Positions 1-9,648 of a stretch of DNA of 64,000 bases are shown piece after piece. This DNA comes from Prevotella sp. Lineage in GTDB: Bacteria; Bacteroidota; Bacteroidia; Bacteroidales; Bacteroidaceae. The stretch's first letter is position 1; each line of letters begins with the position of its first letter. The position numbers and the translations under genes are program-made. The notes beneath the pieces were generated by a model, which saw only the letters and a list, made by a program, of their open reading frames with translations, was not told the origin of the DNA and did no database searches. Location: positions 28,721-92,720 of the forward strand of contig JAILFH010000006.1 in the NCBI GenBank assembly GCA_024697645.1. Direction: 5' to 3'.

Positions 1-611
1 TCTGTGAGGTCAGTGCCGTAGGGGAATCCTGTCCACCAAGGGCCGAAAGCCACATGCTGCACGAGAGGACCCAGGATGAAACCACCGACGAACAATGTTG
101 CTATGGTGATTTTCAGCCACTTGCTGTATTTCTTCCGAGTGATAACCAGCAAGAAGGTATAAACGGCAAACAGCATCGCTGCAAACATGAACAGAATGTG
201 TGGAATCAGTATGCTGGCCGGAACGTCATTGCGGAAACGTATCAGAAGGGGTTCGTCGCCAGGATAGTCCTTTCCCTCGACCGTGATATAATACTGCAGT
301 TTTCCGGCAATTGGCTGAACGGGCAAAATGGCTTGCCACTCGCCGTCTTTCCATTGGAAATTGACGGTGTTGTAATCATCTGTCGTCGGATAGCGGCGAT
401 AGTGTATCTGGGCGTTAGTGTTCGAAGGAACTCCTTTGAGCACAATGATCTCATCCTTCTGCACACCACTTCTGGGCAGTCTCATCTTGTAACTCTGCCC
501 ATTGACTTCTATAGCCACTTTCTTGGGATGAGTCGGACCCGTCATGCGCTGATAGACGCTCAGGAACAACGTGATGACAACGGCTAAGAGCCAATATACC
601 CATTTCTTCAT
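1..611 (-). CDS. Membrane protein of unknown function, C-terminus cut off by window edge
   Basis: About 203 residues are visible and the frame is still open at the window edge, so the C-terminus is missing. Residues 1-20 form a hydrophobic signal or anchor segment (MKKWVYWLLAV). A soluble beta-rich stretch of about 110 residues follows. At least two membrane helices are then seen, near residues 133-158 and 167-190. The ATG overlaps the TGA of the M28 peptidase gene upstream as ATGA, so the two are probably translationally coupled. I do not recognise the family. The periplasmic-domain-then-helices layout suggests an inner-membrane protein, but no function can be assigned. Confidence 0.75.
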   Translation of the reverse strand, partial: MKKWVYWLLAVVITLFLSVYQRMTGPTHPKKVAIEVNGQSYKMRLPRSGVQKDEIIVLKGVPSNTNAQIHYRRYPTTDDYNTVNFQWKDGEWQAILPVQPIAGKLQYYITVEGKDYPGDEPLLIRFRNDVPASILIPHILFMFAAMLFAVYTFLLVITRKKYSKWLKITIATLFVGGFILGPLVQHVAFGPWWTGFPYGTDLT

Positions 612-1879
612 TTTTTAGCGGGGGTTAGGTGAACATTAAACACAATGATTTCATCGCCTCTGAGTACTTTCACGGGAATTGTGGTTCCAGGCTTGAGCTC
701 AGACAGACGCTCCATATATTCATTGATGTCCTTCACGGGCTTGCCGTCAATCTCCTCAATGATGTCGCCACTTCTGATTCCTGCATTATGAGCGGGTTTT
801 CCTGCCACAACGATATCGGCACGAAGGCCTGGTTTGTCGCTTGCGCCCATCACGTCGGGCATCAGGCCTAAGGTCACCTTGAACTTGGCATGCGACATCT
901 TATTGCTGGCTGGAACGCTGATATAATCAGGCGTGTTAGGCATGTTGGCCAGTCGGGTGATCAGTTCCTTAGAGTAGTCAAGCGTCTGCTGCATACCGTC
1001 ATAGTTCAGCGTTGCAGGCTTGTCGGCGGGAGTGTGATATTCCATGTGGCCGCCAGTCGTGAGGAATAGAACGGGAATGTCTACAGCCACAAACGATGCT
1101 TGATCGCTTGGACCATAACCATCGGGCACACAACTGACATTCAGGTTTGCCTGCTTGGCAACATCTTCTACGATAGCCTTAAACTGGCTGCTGGTACCTG
1201 TGCCCGAAACACTCATAGCGTTGTCGCGCATACGTCCAACCATATCGAGATTCACATTGGCAACAATTCCATGTAGGCTGTCGGGAAGGTTCTTGCGGCG
1301 GTCATCGCCTTGCTTCAACCATTCGACAAATTTCTTGGAACCGACAAGACCTTGCTCTTCGGCACCAAAGAAAGCAATGATGATGCTTCGGGGCAAACGA
1401 GCCTTCTTGAAATACTTCGCCAGTTCGAGCACAACAGCATCACCGCTTGCATTGTCGTCGGCTCCAGGATGAACAGCAATGGTGTCAGGACGACGGGAAC
1501 CAGAGTCCTTTCCTCCGAGTCCCAGATGGTCGTAATGTGAACTGACTACAATGTATTCGTTTTTCAGTTTCTTGTCTTTTCCTGGAATAACGGCAATGAT
1601 GTTATGGGTGGTAACCTTCTTCTCAGTCTTTCCGTATGTGAAATCATGATAGAATGCCTTTTTCTTCTTTCCCTTGACAATCGGCTTGAGTTTCAGGTCA
1701 CGAAGTTTGCCAACAATGAATTCGGAGGCAAGAGTGTCGCCCATAGTGGCTGGGAATCTGCCGCCGAGTTCCTGTGAGGCAAGGTAACCTACAGTCTGCT
1801 TCATGTCGTCCTGCTTTTGGGCGTTGGCCTGCAAGACGAAAGCGAAAGTCAAGAATAATAAAAGGAACTTTCTCCGCAT
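608..1879 (-). CDS. M28-family zinc aminopeptidase with C-terminal PDZ domain, exported
   Basis: A 20-residue signal peptide ends at ANA-Q. The M28 di-zinc site is visible: HYDH at 115-118, the bridging Asp in GADDNASG at about 141, Glu-Glu at 174-175, Asp in NLDMVGR at 212 and His in EYHTPAD at 282. A PDZ domain with the GIRSGDIIEEIDG motif occupies about 340-420. Members of this family remove N-terminal residues from peptides outside the cytoplasm. The PDZ domain may bind substrate tails. A -7 box lies 26 bp upstream of the ATG. The next gene on the strand, an unknown membrane protein, overlaps by 4 bp. The substrate cannot be read from sequence. Confidence 0.92.
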   Translation of the reverse strand: MRRKFLLLFLTFAFVLQANAQKQDDMKQTVGYLASQELGGRFPATMGDTLASEFIVGKLRDLKLKPIVKGKKKKAFYHDFTYGKTEKKVTTHNIIAVIPGKDKKLKNEYIVVSSHYDHLGLGGKDSGSRRPDTIAVHPGADDNASGDAVVLELAKYFKKARLPRSIIIAFFGAEEQGLVGSKKFVEWLKQGDDRRKNLPDSLHGIVANVNLDMVGRMRDNAMSVSGTGTSSQFKAIVEDVAKQANLNVSCVPDGYGPSDQASFVAVDIPVLFLTTGGHMEYHTPADKPATLNYDGMQQTLDYSKELITRLANMPNTPDYISVPASNKMSHAKFKVTLGLMPDVMGASDKPGLRADIVVAGKPAHNAGIRSGDIIEEIDGKPVKDINEYMERLSELKPGTTIPVKVLRGDEIIVFNVHLTPAKK

Positions 1880-1904
1880 AATTCTTAAATTGTTTTATTT
1901 GGGT

Positions 1905-1913
1905 GCAAAATTA
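1905..1913 (-). promoter_or_regulatory. -7 promoter box for the M28 peptidase gene
   Basis: Read on the minus strand this is TAATTTTGC, a match to the Bacteroidota -7 consensus TAnnTTTG. It gives a leader of about 20 nt. No clear TTTG -33 element is present. Confidence 0.65.
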
Positions 1914-1994
1914 CTATATTTGTTTCAGATTTACAATCCTAATTTATAGGGATTCTTCAGCTTTATAGGCTCTTCGGATACCTAATTGTGTTTA

Positions 1995-2642
1995 TTATTT
2001 GTTCGGTTCAAACTTTTTGCTACCTACTATTGATGATAGTTTACCAATAATCTTCACAGTAGGACGTTGGGAAAGTTCACCCGGATTCGTTCCCGGTTTA
2101 CCCTCAGGTACCTGCAGACCTCGCTCGGCATAGAACGCTTTCCAATAGTCAGTTACAACGCCTGTGCTATCGTGAAATGACATGGGGATGGGCGAGAAGA
2201 GTTGCTGGCCATTGCGGTCGACATACGAAAACTGGACGAGTTCGGAGCAGTAGATATCGTCGTTGTCGGGCAGATAGAGATAGTCGTAATTGCGCCCAAG
2301 ATAGTTGCGGGCATTTGCAACCGAGCGTTTTGCTTGGGCTTTGGTTCGGCCGATGAGATAGTAACCCGACTGCTGACGAAGGGAATCGAGTGGGGTTATC
2401 ATGACACCTTTCCCAACGGCCTCGAGAACCTGTTGTTTGCCGATATAGATGGCCACGTGGTCAATCATTCCAGGCGTTACCTCAGTGATTGCATTTCCCT
2501 CAGGATTCACGTGGAAGAGCAAATCAGCCACAGCCAAATGGCGACTGGAGCAACTTGCCGCAATGAGAAGCGTGCAACAGCCTGCAGCAGACAAAATCTT
2601 TGATTTTGCAAATTGCTTAATGACTTTCCTTGGGTCGCTCAT
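1995..2642 (-). CDS. YiiX/YebB-like (C92) NlpC/P60-superfamily lipoprotein
   Basis: This 215-residue protein looks like a permuted papain-fold cysteine amidase or peptidase of the YiiX type. It has a lipobox-like LIAASC with Cys31. DHVAIYIG carries a candidate catalytic His62, and YCSELVQFSY carries a candidate nucleophile Cys132. The His-before-Cys order fits the permuted family. The family acts on cell-envelope or lipid-amide bonds, but the substrate here is unknown. It starts 13 bp after the stop of the beta-helix gene, so the two are probably co-transcribed. The n-region before the hydrophobic core is long (about 15 residues), so a later start is possible. Confidence 0.85.
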   Translation of the reverse strand: MSDPRKVIKQFAKSKILSAAGCCTLLIAASCSSRHLAVADLLFHVNPEGNAITEVTPGMIDHVAIYIGKQQVLEAVGKGVMITPLDSLRQQSGYYLIGRTKAQAKRSVANARNYLGRNYDYLYLPDNDDIYCSELVQFSYVDRNGQQLFSPIPMSFHDSTGVVTDYWKAFYAERGLQVPEGKPGTNPGELSQRPTVKIIGKLSSIVGSKKFEPNK

Positions 2643-2655
2643 TCTTTATCTGACT

Positions 2656-4056
2656 TTATCTGATGATGATTTTCTGATTGTTCTTAATATAGATTCCTGG
2701 GCGAAGGGAATTGGTTTCAGCAGAGGAGTAGGGACGTCCCTGCAAGTCATAGATGACTTCAGATTCTGTAGTCTTTCTAAGATTCTTAATACCGGTCGGT
2801 TCGGTAGCGGGCATGAAGATGACTTCTCCCAATGATGGGTCGTCATGTTTGTGGGAAATCACTTCCTCGATGAGTTCTTCGGTCTGCTCGGCAACATTCC
2901 ACGTATTCCCTTGCGCATAGACCGTATTTTTGGAGTTGTTGTAGAGATCGTAGAGTTGACCACTGTTGCCGTTGTCAATGAAGATATTTCGGCCGGGGTT
3001 GTAGTTGGCAGAACTGGTGTCAACATCAGTTCGACCGAGATTGGCTTCACCTCCGCCCACTAACGTAATGCCCCAGAGTGAGCGCTCAATGTGATTGCCT
3101 TCGATGTAGGTGTACTGAGTGCCGTAAGGGTCATAGACATTGATTCCGCTTCCGCCGTTCATGGGGTTCTCTTCGTGACAATTGCCAATGAGCGTGTTGT
3201 TGCGAATGAAGGCAGACTGATGACAGTAGGTTGCAATGCCGTAGCGATGATCCTTGATAGTGTTGTTTTCAATCAACGTGTTCATGTCGTTGGTGAACCC
3301 CACAAGATTTGAAACCGTGATTCCTCCGACTTTGGTCTTTGTGGAATCGCCCAACAACGTACAGTTCCGAATCACTACGGAGTCGGCAGTCGTCAGATTC
3401 AGTTGGGGCATGTTGCGATTGTCCTGACCGTTGTAGAGAAATTCACAATGATCAATGACGATTGGGTTCTGATAGTTCGCCGCACCCGCAATTGCAGACT
3501 TTGCGCAATGGGCAAATGTGCAGTTGGTAATCTCGAACGAAGCGCCGTTGGCACCTAACACTAAAGCAGCCTGACCAATCATTCCGTTATGATGGTTGAA
3601 CTTTACGCTGTCTAGGATTAGGCCTGTGCTTGACATATTGCGAAGACCAACTTGATTGAATGTGCAGTTGCGGAAGAAAGTCTTCTCTTGTTCGTTGCCC
3701 ACAAAGATACCGTAGGGTTGAGCATCTGTTGCTTTTGGTTCAAAAACTACGTTCTCTACATTGAAATCTGCCTTTCCAAGAATGACAAGTTGAACGCCAT
3801 CAGCCATCAGTACAACAGCCTGAGGGTCCATCAGAAAGACGTCGTTGGCGGAAATCGTGTCGCTTATGGTCATCAGGTAGCACTCCTGACCATCTTTCTC
3901 AATGATGCTGACACCTGAAGCGTCGATGGTTGCCAATGTAGCGAATGAATAAGTTGAACCGTCGTTAGGTGTGCTGAAACCATCAGCAAAGACGTTATTC
4001 AAACTATTGATTATGATGAGTGCCAACAGAGCGATAATTCGTATGATGCGATTCAT
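2656..4056 (-). CDS. Secreted right-handed beta-helix protein with a Por/T9SS-like C-terminal tail
   Basis: The 466-residue protein starts with a signal peptide of about 24 residues. The centre (about 80-380) consists of repeated short strands with Asn-rich turns (NCTF, NCTLLG, NNTIKDH, NNTLIGN, GNHIERS), typical of pectate-lyase-like parallel beta-helices. The last 35 residues follow the pattern VIYDLQGRPY...LRPGIYIKNNQKIIIR, a short C-terminal tail found on many secreted Prevotella proteins and related to type IX secretion signals. The protein is therefore probably exported across the outer membrane. The fold suits polysaccharide binding or cleavage, but no catalytic residues can be assigned. 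A promoter box lies about 55 bp upstream. Confidence 0.8.
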   Translation of the reverse strand: MNRIIRIIALLALIIINSLNNVFADGFSTPNDGSTYSFATLATIDASGVSIIEKDGQECYLMTISDTISANDVFLMDPQAVVLMADGVQLVILGKADFNVENVVFEPKATDAQPYGIFVGNEQEKTFFRNCTFNQVGLRNMSSTGLILDSVKFNHHNGMIGQAALVLGANGASFEITNCTFAHCAKSAIAGAANYQNPIVIDHCEFLYNGQDNRNMPQLNLTTADSVVIRNCTLLGDSTKTKVGGITVSNLVGFTNDMNTLIENNTIKDHRYGIATYCHQSAFIRNNTLIGNCHEENPMNGGSGINVYDPYGTQYTYIEGNHIERSLWGITLVGGGEANLGRTDVDTSSANYNPGRNIFIDNGNSGQLYDLYNNSKNTVYAQGNTWNVAEQTEELIEEVISHKHDDPSLGEVIFMPATEPTGIKNLRKTTESEVIYDLQGRPYSSAETNSLRPGIYIKNNQKIIIR

Positions 4057-4108
4057 AGTTGATCGAGATGAATTTGTCTTAATATTCTACTTATCTTGAA
4101 AAACGAAT

Positions 4109-4117
4109 GCAAAGGTA
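4109..4117 (-). promoter_or_regulatory. -7 promoter box for the beta-helix gene
   Basis: On the minus strand the box reads TACCTTTGC, matching TAnnTTTG. It lies 53 bp upstream of the ATG. Confidence 0.6.
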
Positions 4118-4236
4118 AGGATTTTTCGTGGAACATCGGTGGAAACACTGAGGCACTTTCTTCGATTATTACAATTTTTAACAGAGATGCAATAAAGAAA
4201 CAACCCATCTTCATCTCGTTTGTGCAATCTTTTTTG

Positions 4237-4245
4237 TAATTTTGC
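4237..4245 (+). promoter_or_regulatory. -7 promoter box for ridA
   Basis: TAATTTTGC matches the Bacteroidota -7 consensus. It implies a leader of about 55 nt before the ridA ATG. Confidence 0.65.
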
Positions 4246-4305
4246 AAAGAGAAACAAGGACGAATTTATTTCCTAATAGAATTCACTTTTAAAACCAAGA
4301 ATAAC

Positions 4306-4680
4306 ATGAAAACAATCGCAACCAAAAACGCTCCAGCCGCTATCGGCCCTTACAGTCAGGCTATCGAAGCCAATGGATTTGTCTATGCATCAGGACAACT
4401 GCCCATCGATCCCGCAACAGGCGCATTCCCAAAGGGAGGCATCAAAGAACAGACTCGCCAGTCGCTGATCAACGCACAGGCCATTCTCCGCGAGGCAGGT
4501 CTGGAACTCTCTAATGTAGTGAAGACAACCGTTCTGCTGAGCGATATCGCTAATTTCGGACCTATGAACGAAGTCTATAGTGAGTTCTTCTCTCAGCCTT
4601 ATCCTGCTCGTAGCGCCTTCGCTGTGAAAGATTTGCCCAAGGGCGCACTCGTTGAGATTGAGTGTATTGCAAGCAGATAA
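4306..4680 (+). CDS. ridA: RidA family enamine/imine deaminase
   Basis: This 124-residue protein has the full length of the RidA/YjgF/UK114 family. It shows the N-terminal APAAIGPYSQA motif, YASGQLPIDP, and the C-terminal PARSAFAVKDLPKGALVEIE with conserved Arg102 and a Glu near 119. RidA hydrolyses reactive 2-aminoacrylate and related enamines made by PLP enzymes, preventing damage to other PLP enzymes, and it acts as a cytosolic trimer. The gene stands alone between divergent and convergent neighbours, with its own promoter and a strong downstream hairpin. Confidence 0.95.
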   Translation: MKTIATKNAPAAIGPYSQAIEANGFVYASGQLPIDPATGAFPKGGIKEQTRQSLINAQAILREAGLELSNVVKTTVLLSDIANFGPMNEVYSEFFSQPYPARSAFAVKDLPKGALVEIECIASR

Positions 4681-4745
4681 GAAGATTTCGCGCATTATTT
4701 TGTCTATTATCACTCAAGGTTGTACAGCAAAAGAATTAACAGCAA

Positions 4746-4784
4746 AAATAAGGCACTGCTCCGAAATGGGGTAGTGCCTTATTT
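4746..4784. terminator. Bidirectional terminator between ridA and maeB
   Basis: A 17-bp stem (AAATAAGGCACT at one end, AGTGCCTTATTT at the other, with two G-U pairs inside) closes a 5-nt loop. T-rich sequence follows on the plus strand. The two genes converge here, so the hairpin can end both transcripts. Confidence 0.85.
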
Positions 4785-4805
4785 GTTTTTAGGGTTTGCG
4801 TGCTC

Positions 4806-7097
4806 TTAGGTGTAGAGTCGCTTCAGTTTGTCGACATAAGCGTCAATAACGGCAACTGCAGTGATGTTTACAATGTCGCGAACGGTGCTTCCGAAATCGA
4901 TGAAATGGATTGGTTTGTTCAGACCCATCTGGATTGGACCAATAATTTCAACGTCGGCATTCAACGACTGCAGCATCTTGTAACTGGAACGTGCTGAGGT
5001 CAGGTTGGGGAAGACAAGCGTGTTGACGTCCTTGCCCTTGAGTTTTGAGAACGGATAGATCTCATCACGCAGTTCCTTGTCAAGTGCAAATCCAATCTGC
5101 ATCTCACCATCGACCGCCATATTCGGGAATAACTTCTGCAACTTCTCGACAGCATGTTTCATCTTCTGAGCACCCTGACTTGAGTCACTACCGAAGTTGG
5201 AGTGGGAGATGAGTGCCATTACGGGAGTCTCGTTGAAGAAACGGACTGTGCTCTCAGCCAGACGACCAATATCAACAAGCGTGTCGGTATCGGGGTTCTG
5301 ATTGACGAGTGTGTCGGCAATATAGAGAGTTCCACGAGGTGAATTGATGATGTGCATAGTAGCAGGAGTCTTAAACTCAGGACGTATTCCGATAACTTCG
5401 TTGACAACTTTCAGCGTGTTGGAGTAACGTGTGTAGAGACCTGTGATGAAAGCATCAGCCTCACCTGTCTCGACCATCATCATACCGAAGTAGTTGCGTT
5501 CATACATCTTGTCGCTTGCTTCCGTAAGCGTGTAGCCTTCACGTGCTCTCTTCTCTGTCAGGATGCGAGCATAGCGTTTGCGACGATCGTGCTCTGACGG
5601 ATGACGAAGATTGAGCACCTCAATGCCGTCAAGGTTCAGGTCGAGTTGCTTGGCAAGTTTATTGATGATTTCGTCGTTACCCAACAGAATCGGGGTGCAG
5701 AGTCCTTCGGCCTTCGCCTGTACAGCGGCACGAAGCATAGTGGGGTGAGCACCTTCAGCAAATACTACGCGCTGTGGATGAGCAGCAGCGGAAGCATAGA
5801 GTTTCTGAGTAAGTTTTGTCTCCTGACCAAGCATCACGCTCAGCGTGTCCTTGTATTCCTCCCAGTTGGTGATGGGCTTTCCGGCAACACCACTATCCAT
5901 AGCGGCTTTAGCAACAGCAGCGCTCACCTCTGTGATGAGTCGTGGGTCGACAGGTTTCGGTATGAAATAATCGGGACCGAACGTCAGGTTGTTTACCTTA
6001 TATATATCGTTCACCACATCAGGCACGGGTTCCTTAGCCAATTTGGCAATAGCCAATGCTGCGGCCATCTTCATTTCCTCATTGATGGCGTGAGCATGAA
6101 CGTCGAGAGCACCGCGGAAGATGTAGGGGAATCCAATGACGTTGTTAATCTGGTTGGGATAATCTGAACGACCTGTTGCCATCAGAACGTCAGGACGACT
6201 GTCCATAGCGTCTTCGTAGGAAATTTCAGGAACAGGGTTGGCGAGTGCGAAAACGATGGGGCGCTCAGCCATAGAGCGGATCATGTCTTTCGAAACTATA
6301 TTTCCCTTCGACAATCCAACGAACACATCGGCTCCGCGCATTGCTTCTTCGAGAGTATGAACATCGCGGCGGTCGGTAGCAAACATTTTCTTCTGCTCGG
6401 TAAGTTTCTCGCGGTCGCTGGTGATGACGCCCTTCGAGTCGAGCATAACGATGTTCTCCTTCTGAGCACCAAGAGCGCAATAGAGTTTTGTGCAAGAAAT
6501 GGCTGCAGCACCTGCTCCGTTGACAACAATCTTTACTTTGCTGATGTCCTTTCCTGCTACTTCGAGTGCATTCTTCAGACCTGCTGCTGAGATGATAGCA
6601 GTTCCGTGCTGGTCGTCGTGCATAACAGGAATGTTCAGTGTGCGCTTCAGACGCTCTTCGATGTAGAAGCACTCAGGAGCCTTGATGTCCTCGAGGTTGA
6701 TACCACCAAAGGTAGGAGCAATACGCTCGACAGCCTCGCAGAACTTTTCAGGGTCTTTCTCATCGACTTCGATGTCAAAAACGTCGATTCCACCGTAGAT
6801 TTTGAACAGCAGACCCTTACCTTCCATAACGGGTTTGCCGCTCATAGCACCAATGTCACCAAGTCCAAGAACGGCAGTTCCGTTGGAGATAACGGCAACG
6901 AGGTTTCCTTTGTCAGTGTACTTGTAAACAGAATCTGGGTCTTCCTGAATCTCGAGACAGGGATAAGCTACGCCCGGAGAATAAGCCAGCGACAAGTCTG
7001 TTTGGGTGCGATAAGGTTTGGTCGGTTTGACTTCAATTTTACCAGGTCGGCCATTGGTGTGATATTCCAAAGCCGCCTCTTTTGTAATCTTTACCAT
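4806..7097 (-). CDS. maeB: NADP-dependent malic enzyme (MaeB type, with phosphotransacetylase-like domain)
   Basis: At 763 residues it matches the usual length of MaeB-type enzymes. The N-terminal malic domain shows SPGVAYPC, the catalytic Lys region GKGLLFK, the metal-binding LEDIKAPE and DDQHGTA. An NAD(P)-binding NGAGAAA motif lies at about 193-199. From about residue 430 to the end it resembles phosphate acetyltransferase, a domain that in this class is regulatory rather than catalytic (acetyl-CoA inhibition). It converts malate to pyruvate and CO2 with NADPH formation. It lies 75 bp downstream of kdsB on the same strand, and no own promoter is obvious. Confidence 0.95.
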   Translation of the reverse strand: MVKITKEAALEYHTNGRPGKIEVKPTKPYRTQTDLSLAYSPGVAYPCLEIQEDPDSVYKYTDKGNLVAVISNGTAVLGLGDIGAMSGKPVMEGKGLLFKIYGGIDVFDIEVDEKDPEKFCEAVERIAPTFGGINLEDIKAPECFYIEERLKRTLNIPVMHDDQHGTAIISAAGLKNALEVAGKDISKVKIVVNGAGAAAISCTKLYCALGAQKENIVMLDSKGVITSDREKLTEQKKMFATDRRDVHTLEEAMRGADVFVGLSKGNIVSKDMIRSMAERPIVFALANPVPEISYEDAMDSRPDVLMATGRSDYPNQINNVIGFPYIFRGALDVHAHAINEEMKMAAALAIAKLAKEPVPDVVNDIYKVNNLTFGPDYFIPKPVDPRLITEVSAAVAKAAMDSGVAGKPITNWEEYKDTLSVMLGQETKLTQKLYASAAAHPQRVVFAEGAHPTMLRAAVQAKAEGLCTPILLGNDEIINKLAKQLDLNLDGIEVLNLRHPSEHDRRKRYARILTEKRAREGYTLTEASDKMYERNYFGMMMVETGEADAFITGLYTRYSNTLKVVNEVIGIRPEFKTPATMHIINSPRGTLYIADTLVNQNPDTDTLVDIGRLAESTVRFFNETPVMALISHSNFGSDSSQGAQKMKHAVEKLQKLFPNMAVDGEMQIGFALDKELRDEIYPFSKLKGKDVNTLVFPNLTSARSSYKMLQSLNADVEIIGPIQMGLNKPIHFIDFGSTVRDIVNITAVAVIDAYVDKLKRLYT

Positions 7098-7172
7098 AGA
7101 CGTGTGGATTTTTAGTAATTATATTAAATTTTGATGATACTTGGATGTAAAATGAGAAACGACGAGATGTTC

Positions 7173-7916
7173 CTATTTGAAGTTTTTGAGGAATTCTTCT
7201 GCTCGGGCTAAATCGTCTGGTGTGTCGATACCGATGGTTTCAATATCTGTCTTGGCTACACGGATACGATAGCCATTTTGCAGCCAACGGAGTTGTTCGA
7301 GGCTTTCGGCCAATTCGAGTGAAGATTGTGGCAAAAGGGTTACTTCACGAAGAACTTCACGCCGATAGGCATAGAGACCAATGTGCTTGAGGAAAGGATA
7401 ATGACTGAGCCACTCTGCTTGCTCCTTACCACGAACGAAGGGTATGATGCTGCGTGAGAAATAGAGTGCAAACCCTTGATTGTCTACTACAATCTTGGGG
7501 GAATTGGGATTTGCGACGCTTTCCATATCGGCAAACGGTTTTCCCAGTGTAGCAATCTGAGTGGCAGGATTGTCGAAACAATGACAGAGTGATTCTATCT
7601 GTGATGGATGAATGAAAGGTTCGTCTCCTTGAACATTGATGACTACGTCAGCCTGAGTTCCAATCTTCTCAACTGCCTCCTGAAGACGGTCAGTGCCACT
7701 TCGATGATTGGGGGAAGTCATCACGGCCTTGCCTCCAAACTCAGTGACCGTATGGAAAATACGATCATCATCGGTAGCAACATAAACATCAGTGATAACT
7801 TTAGAAACCTGTTCGTAAACACGCTGAATAACGGGCTTACCACCGAGTTGGGCAAGCGGTTTGCCCGGGAAGCGTGTAGAGGCGTAGCGAGCAGGAATAA
7901 TCGCAATAAACTTCAT
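7173..7916 (-). CDS. kdsB: 3-deoxy-manno-octulosonate cytidylyltransferase
   Basis: KdsB activates Kdo as CMP-Kdo for the lipopolysaccharide inner core. The 247-residue length is normal. The nucleotide-binding start PARYASTRFPGKPL, the NHRSGTDR motif, NVQGDEPFI and the late IDTPDDL are all present. It is the first gene of a possible kdsB-maeB pair. The 158 bp upstream contain no clear -7 box, so how it is transcribed is not settled. Confidence 0.96.
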   Translation of the reverse strand: MKFIAIIPARYASTRFPGKPLAQLGGKPVIQRVYEQVSKVITDVYVATDDDRIFHTVTEFGGKAVMTSPNHRSGTDRLQEAVEKIGTQADVVINVQGDEPFIHPSQIESLCHCFDNPATQIATLGKPFADMESVANPNSPKIVVDNQGFALYFSRSIIPFVRGKEQAEWLSHYPFLKHIGLYAYRREVLREVTLLPQSSLELAESLEQLRWLQNGYRIRVAKTDIETIGIDTPDDLARAEEFLKNFK

Positions 7917-8074
7917 GGTCTCGAAACTTTTATGTTTAAGGAAGTATCTCGCAGACCTCTCAATGATTGAAGGGGAGAGAAAGAATGCTTCTAATTATTT
8001 TCTATATCTTTTTTGAGCCAGAACTTTTATGACTCTTTGAATTAAGGACTCGAATTTCTGTGATCAACACACAA

Positions 8075-9610
8075 CTATCTCGATGAACGATAGCCTTCGA
8101 GCAGTATATATTTGCGTCGCATCATGCGGTTATAGATATTCCGCAGCCAAATCTTATGTGTGACAATGAAACCGATTCCAACAATCATCATGATGATATA
8201 AGCCACAGTGTCGCTGAGGAATGCTTGCAAAATGCTGATGAACATGATGGGGAAGAAGAATGCTACGAGTTGGACAACTACCTGATAGTAGTTGTTTTCC
8301 ATACCGTTCTTGCTGACAAACTTCGTGTTGAGAGGCACTGTCTGCTTATTGTATACAGCCATCTGGAACAGGATGAAATATTGGAATCCTGCAGTGAATA
8401 GTCCATAAGAAACCAACAGGAGCAGTGGCCATTTGCCTGTAAATACCGTTGGGAGCATCAGCAGGAAGGGTAGGGGGAGTAGGGCGCAATAGAAGATGTA
8501 TTTTGCGCGCAGTAGTTTCAGAATGTTCTCCCGACGAACCATCAGACAATCGATGTAGTTGCCTTCGTTCGACATAATGCGAATGAGCATCATTGCTCCA
8601 TAGACCACAAAGTTGTAGATGCACCAGAAGTTAGTCATGAACTGCCCATCGTAAACATCAGTCAAGGCAATAACAAGACTAATGAGGAATACAAAGCATG
8701 TAGCAAAGATAAACGATTTGCGAGGGTTCTTGTTGCGTAGAATCGTCTTGATTTCGAGTTTCAGATATTGACCAACGTCGCCATAACGGTCGAACATCGC
8801 CATCTGACTTACTGAGTGCAGGTGGGTTTGCTCGGTCTTCGAAACTTCGCTCATGATGCTTGCCATTTGCAGTCGACGGTTAATGGCGGTGAAGACTACC
8901 AAGAACAACAACGCCAGTAGATAGGGCCATAGTCTCCCTGCGCTAATAGCGGTTCCGGCTGATGCATAGAGATCAAAGAAATTATCCCATCCCTTCTCGC
9001 TTCCACCTTTTATTATAATAGGTAAGGCAACAATCGCGTAAAAGACAATGGGCAGAATCCACCAAAGCACATGGCGATTGATAAGCGTTCTAACTATTGC
9101 ATACCATTGACTATTGGCCAGAATGAGTAAATAGTAGCAGAAAAGGAAGCCGAGGGTCACCCAAATGCCTTCAGAGAAGACTATTGACATAAGGGCATAT
9201 GGAAGGAGCATTGCAAACCAAATTACATTTCCCCAGGTGAAGAGCGAAGTGGAAATGAAGGTGTCAATACACAACTGGCGCGGAATGGGCAATAGCAGGT
9301 AGGGCTTGATGATCTGAGAGGGAGTTTGCTGAGCAAGAAACCGGAAAAGAAAATCGATGAGCAGAATAAATGGGGCAATGCCCATCATCAACTCTACTGC
9401 TGTCTGAGTAGCACTACTATTTGCAATAAGTGCTAACATTACGGCAAAGAACATCAGATAGGCAATCATGAAACCCGAAAGTACATAGATGAGTACTTTC
9501 GCAGTCTTATTCTGCTCGTAATTGATTGCACGTTTCTCCGCCAATTTGCGATGTTGACGCAGGGCCTTGTAAAGGTTGTAGACGTGCTTGTTAATCGGAT
9601 AACTTTTCAT
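8075..9610 (-). CDS. Multi-pass membrane protein, DUF5687 / ABC-2-type permease-like
   Basis: A 511-residue protein with about 10-12 hydrophobic segments. It opens with a charged amphipathic region (LYKALRQHRKLAEKRA), then helices near 35-60 and 75-95, and so on to the C-terminus. The pattern resembles DUF5687 proteins of Bacteroidota, which normally sit beside an ABC-transporter ATPase and act as its membrane part. No ATPase gene is adjacent here. The downstream gap to kdsB holds nothing recognisable. It follows the LolA-like gene by 38 bp and may be expressed with it. Confidence 0.7.
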   Translation of the reverse strand: MKSYPINKHVYNLYKALRQHRKLAEKRAINYEQNKTAKVLIYVLSGFMIAYLMFFAVMLALIANSSATQTAVELMMGIAPFILLIDFLFRFLAQQTPSQIIKPYLLLPIPRQLCIDTFISTSLFTWGNVIWFAMLLPYALMSIVFSEGIWVTLGFLFCYYLLILANSQWYAIVRTLINRHVLWWILPIVFYAIVALPIIIKGGSEKGWDNFFDLYASAGTAISAGRLWPYLLALLFLVVFTAINRRLQMASIMSEVSKTEQTHLHSVSQMAMFDRYGDVGQYLKLEIKTILRNKNPRKSFIFATCFVFLISLVIALTDVYDGQFMTNFWCIYNFVVYGAMMLIRIMSNEGNYIDCLMVRRENILKLLRAKYIFYCALLPLPFLLMLPTVFTGKWPLLLLVSYGLFTAGFQYFILFQMAVYNKQTVPLNTKFVSKNGMENNYYQVVVQLVAFFFPIMFISILQAFLSDTVAYIIMMIVGIGFIVTHKIWLRNIYNRMMRRKYILLEGYRSSR

Positions 9611-9648
9611 TTTATATTATTTGTTCAGCGCTGCAATCTCCACTTACT

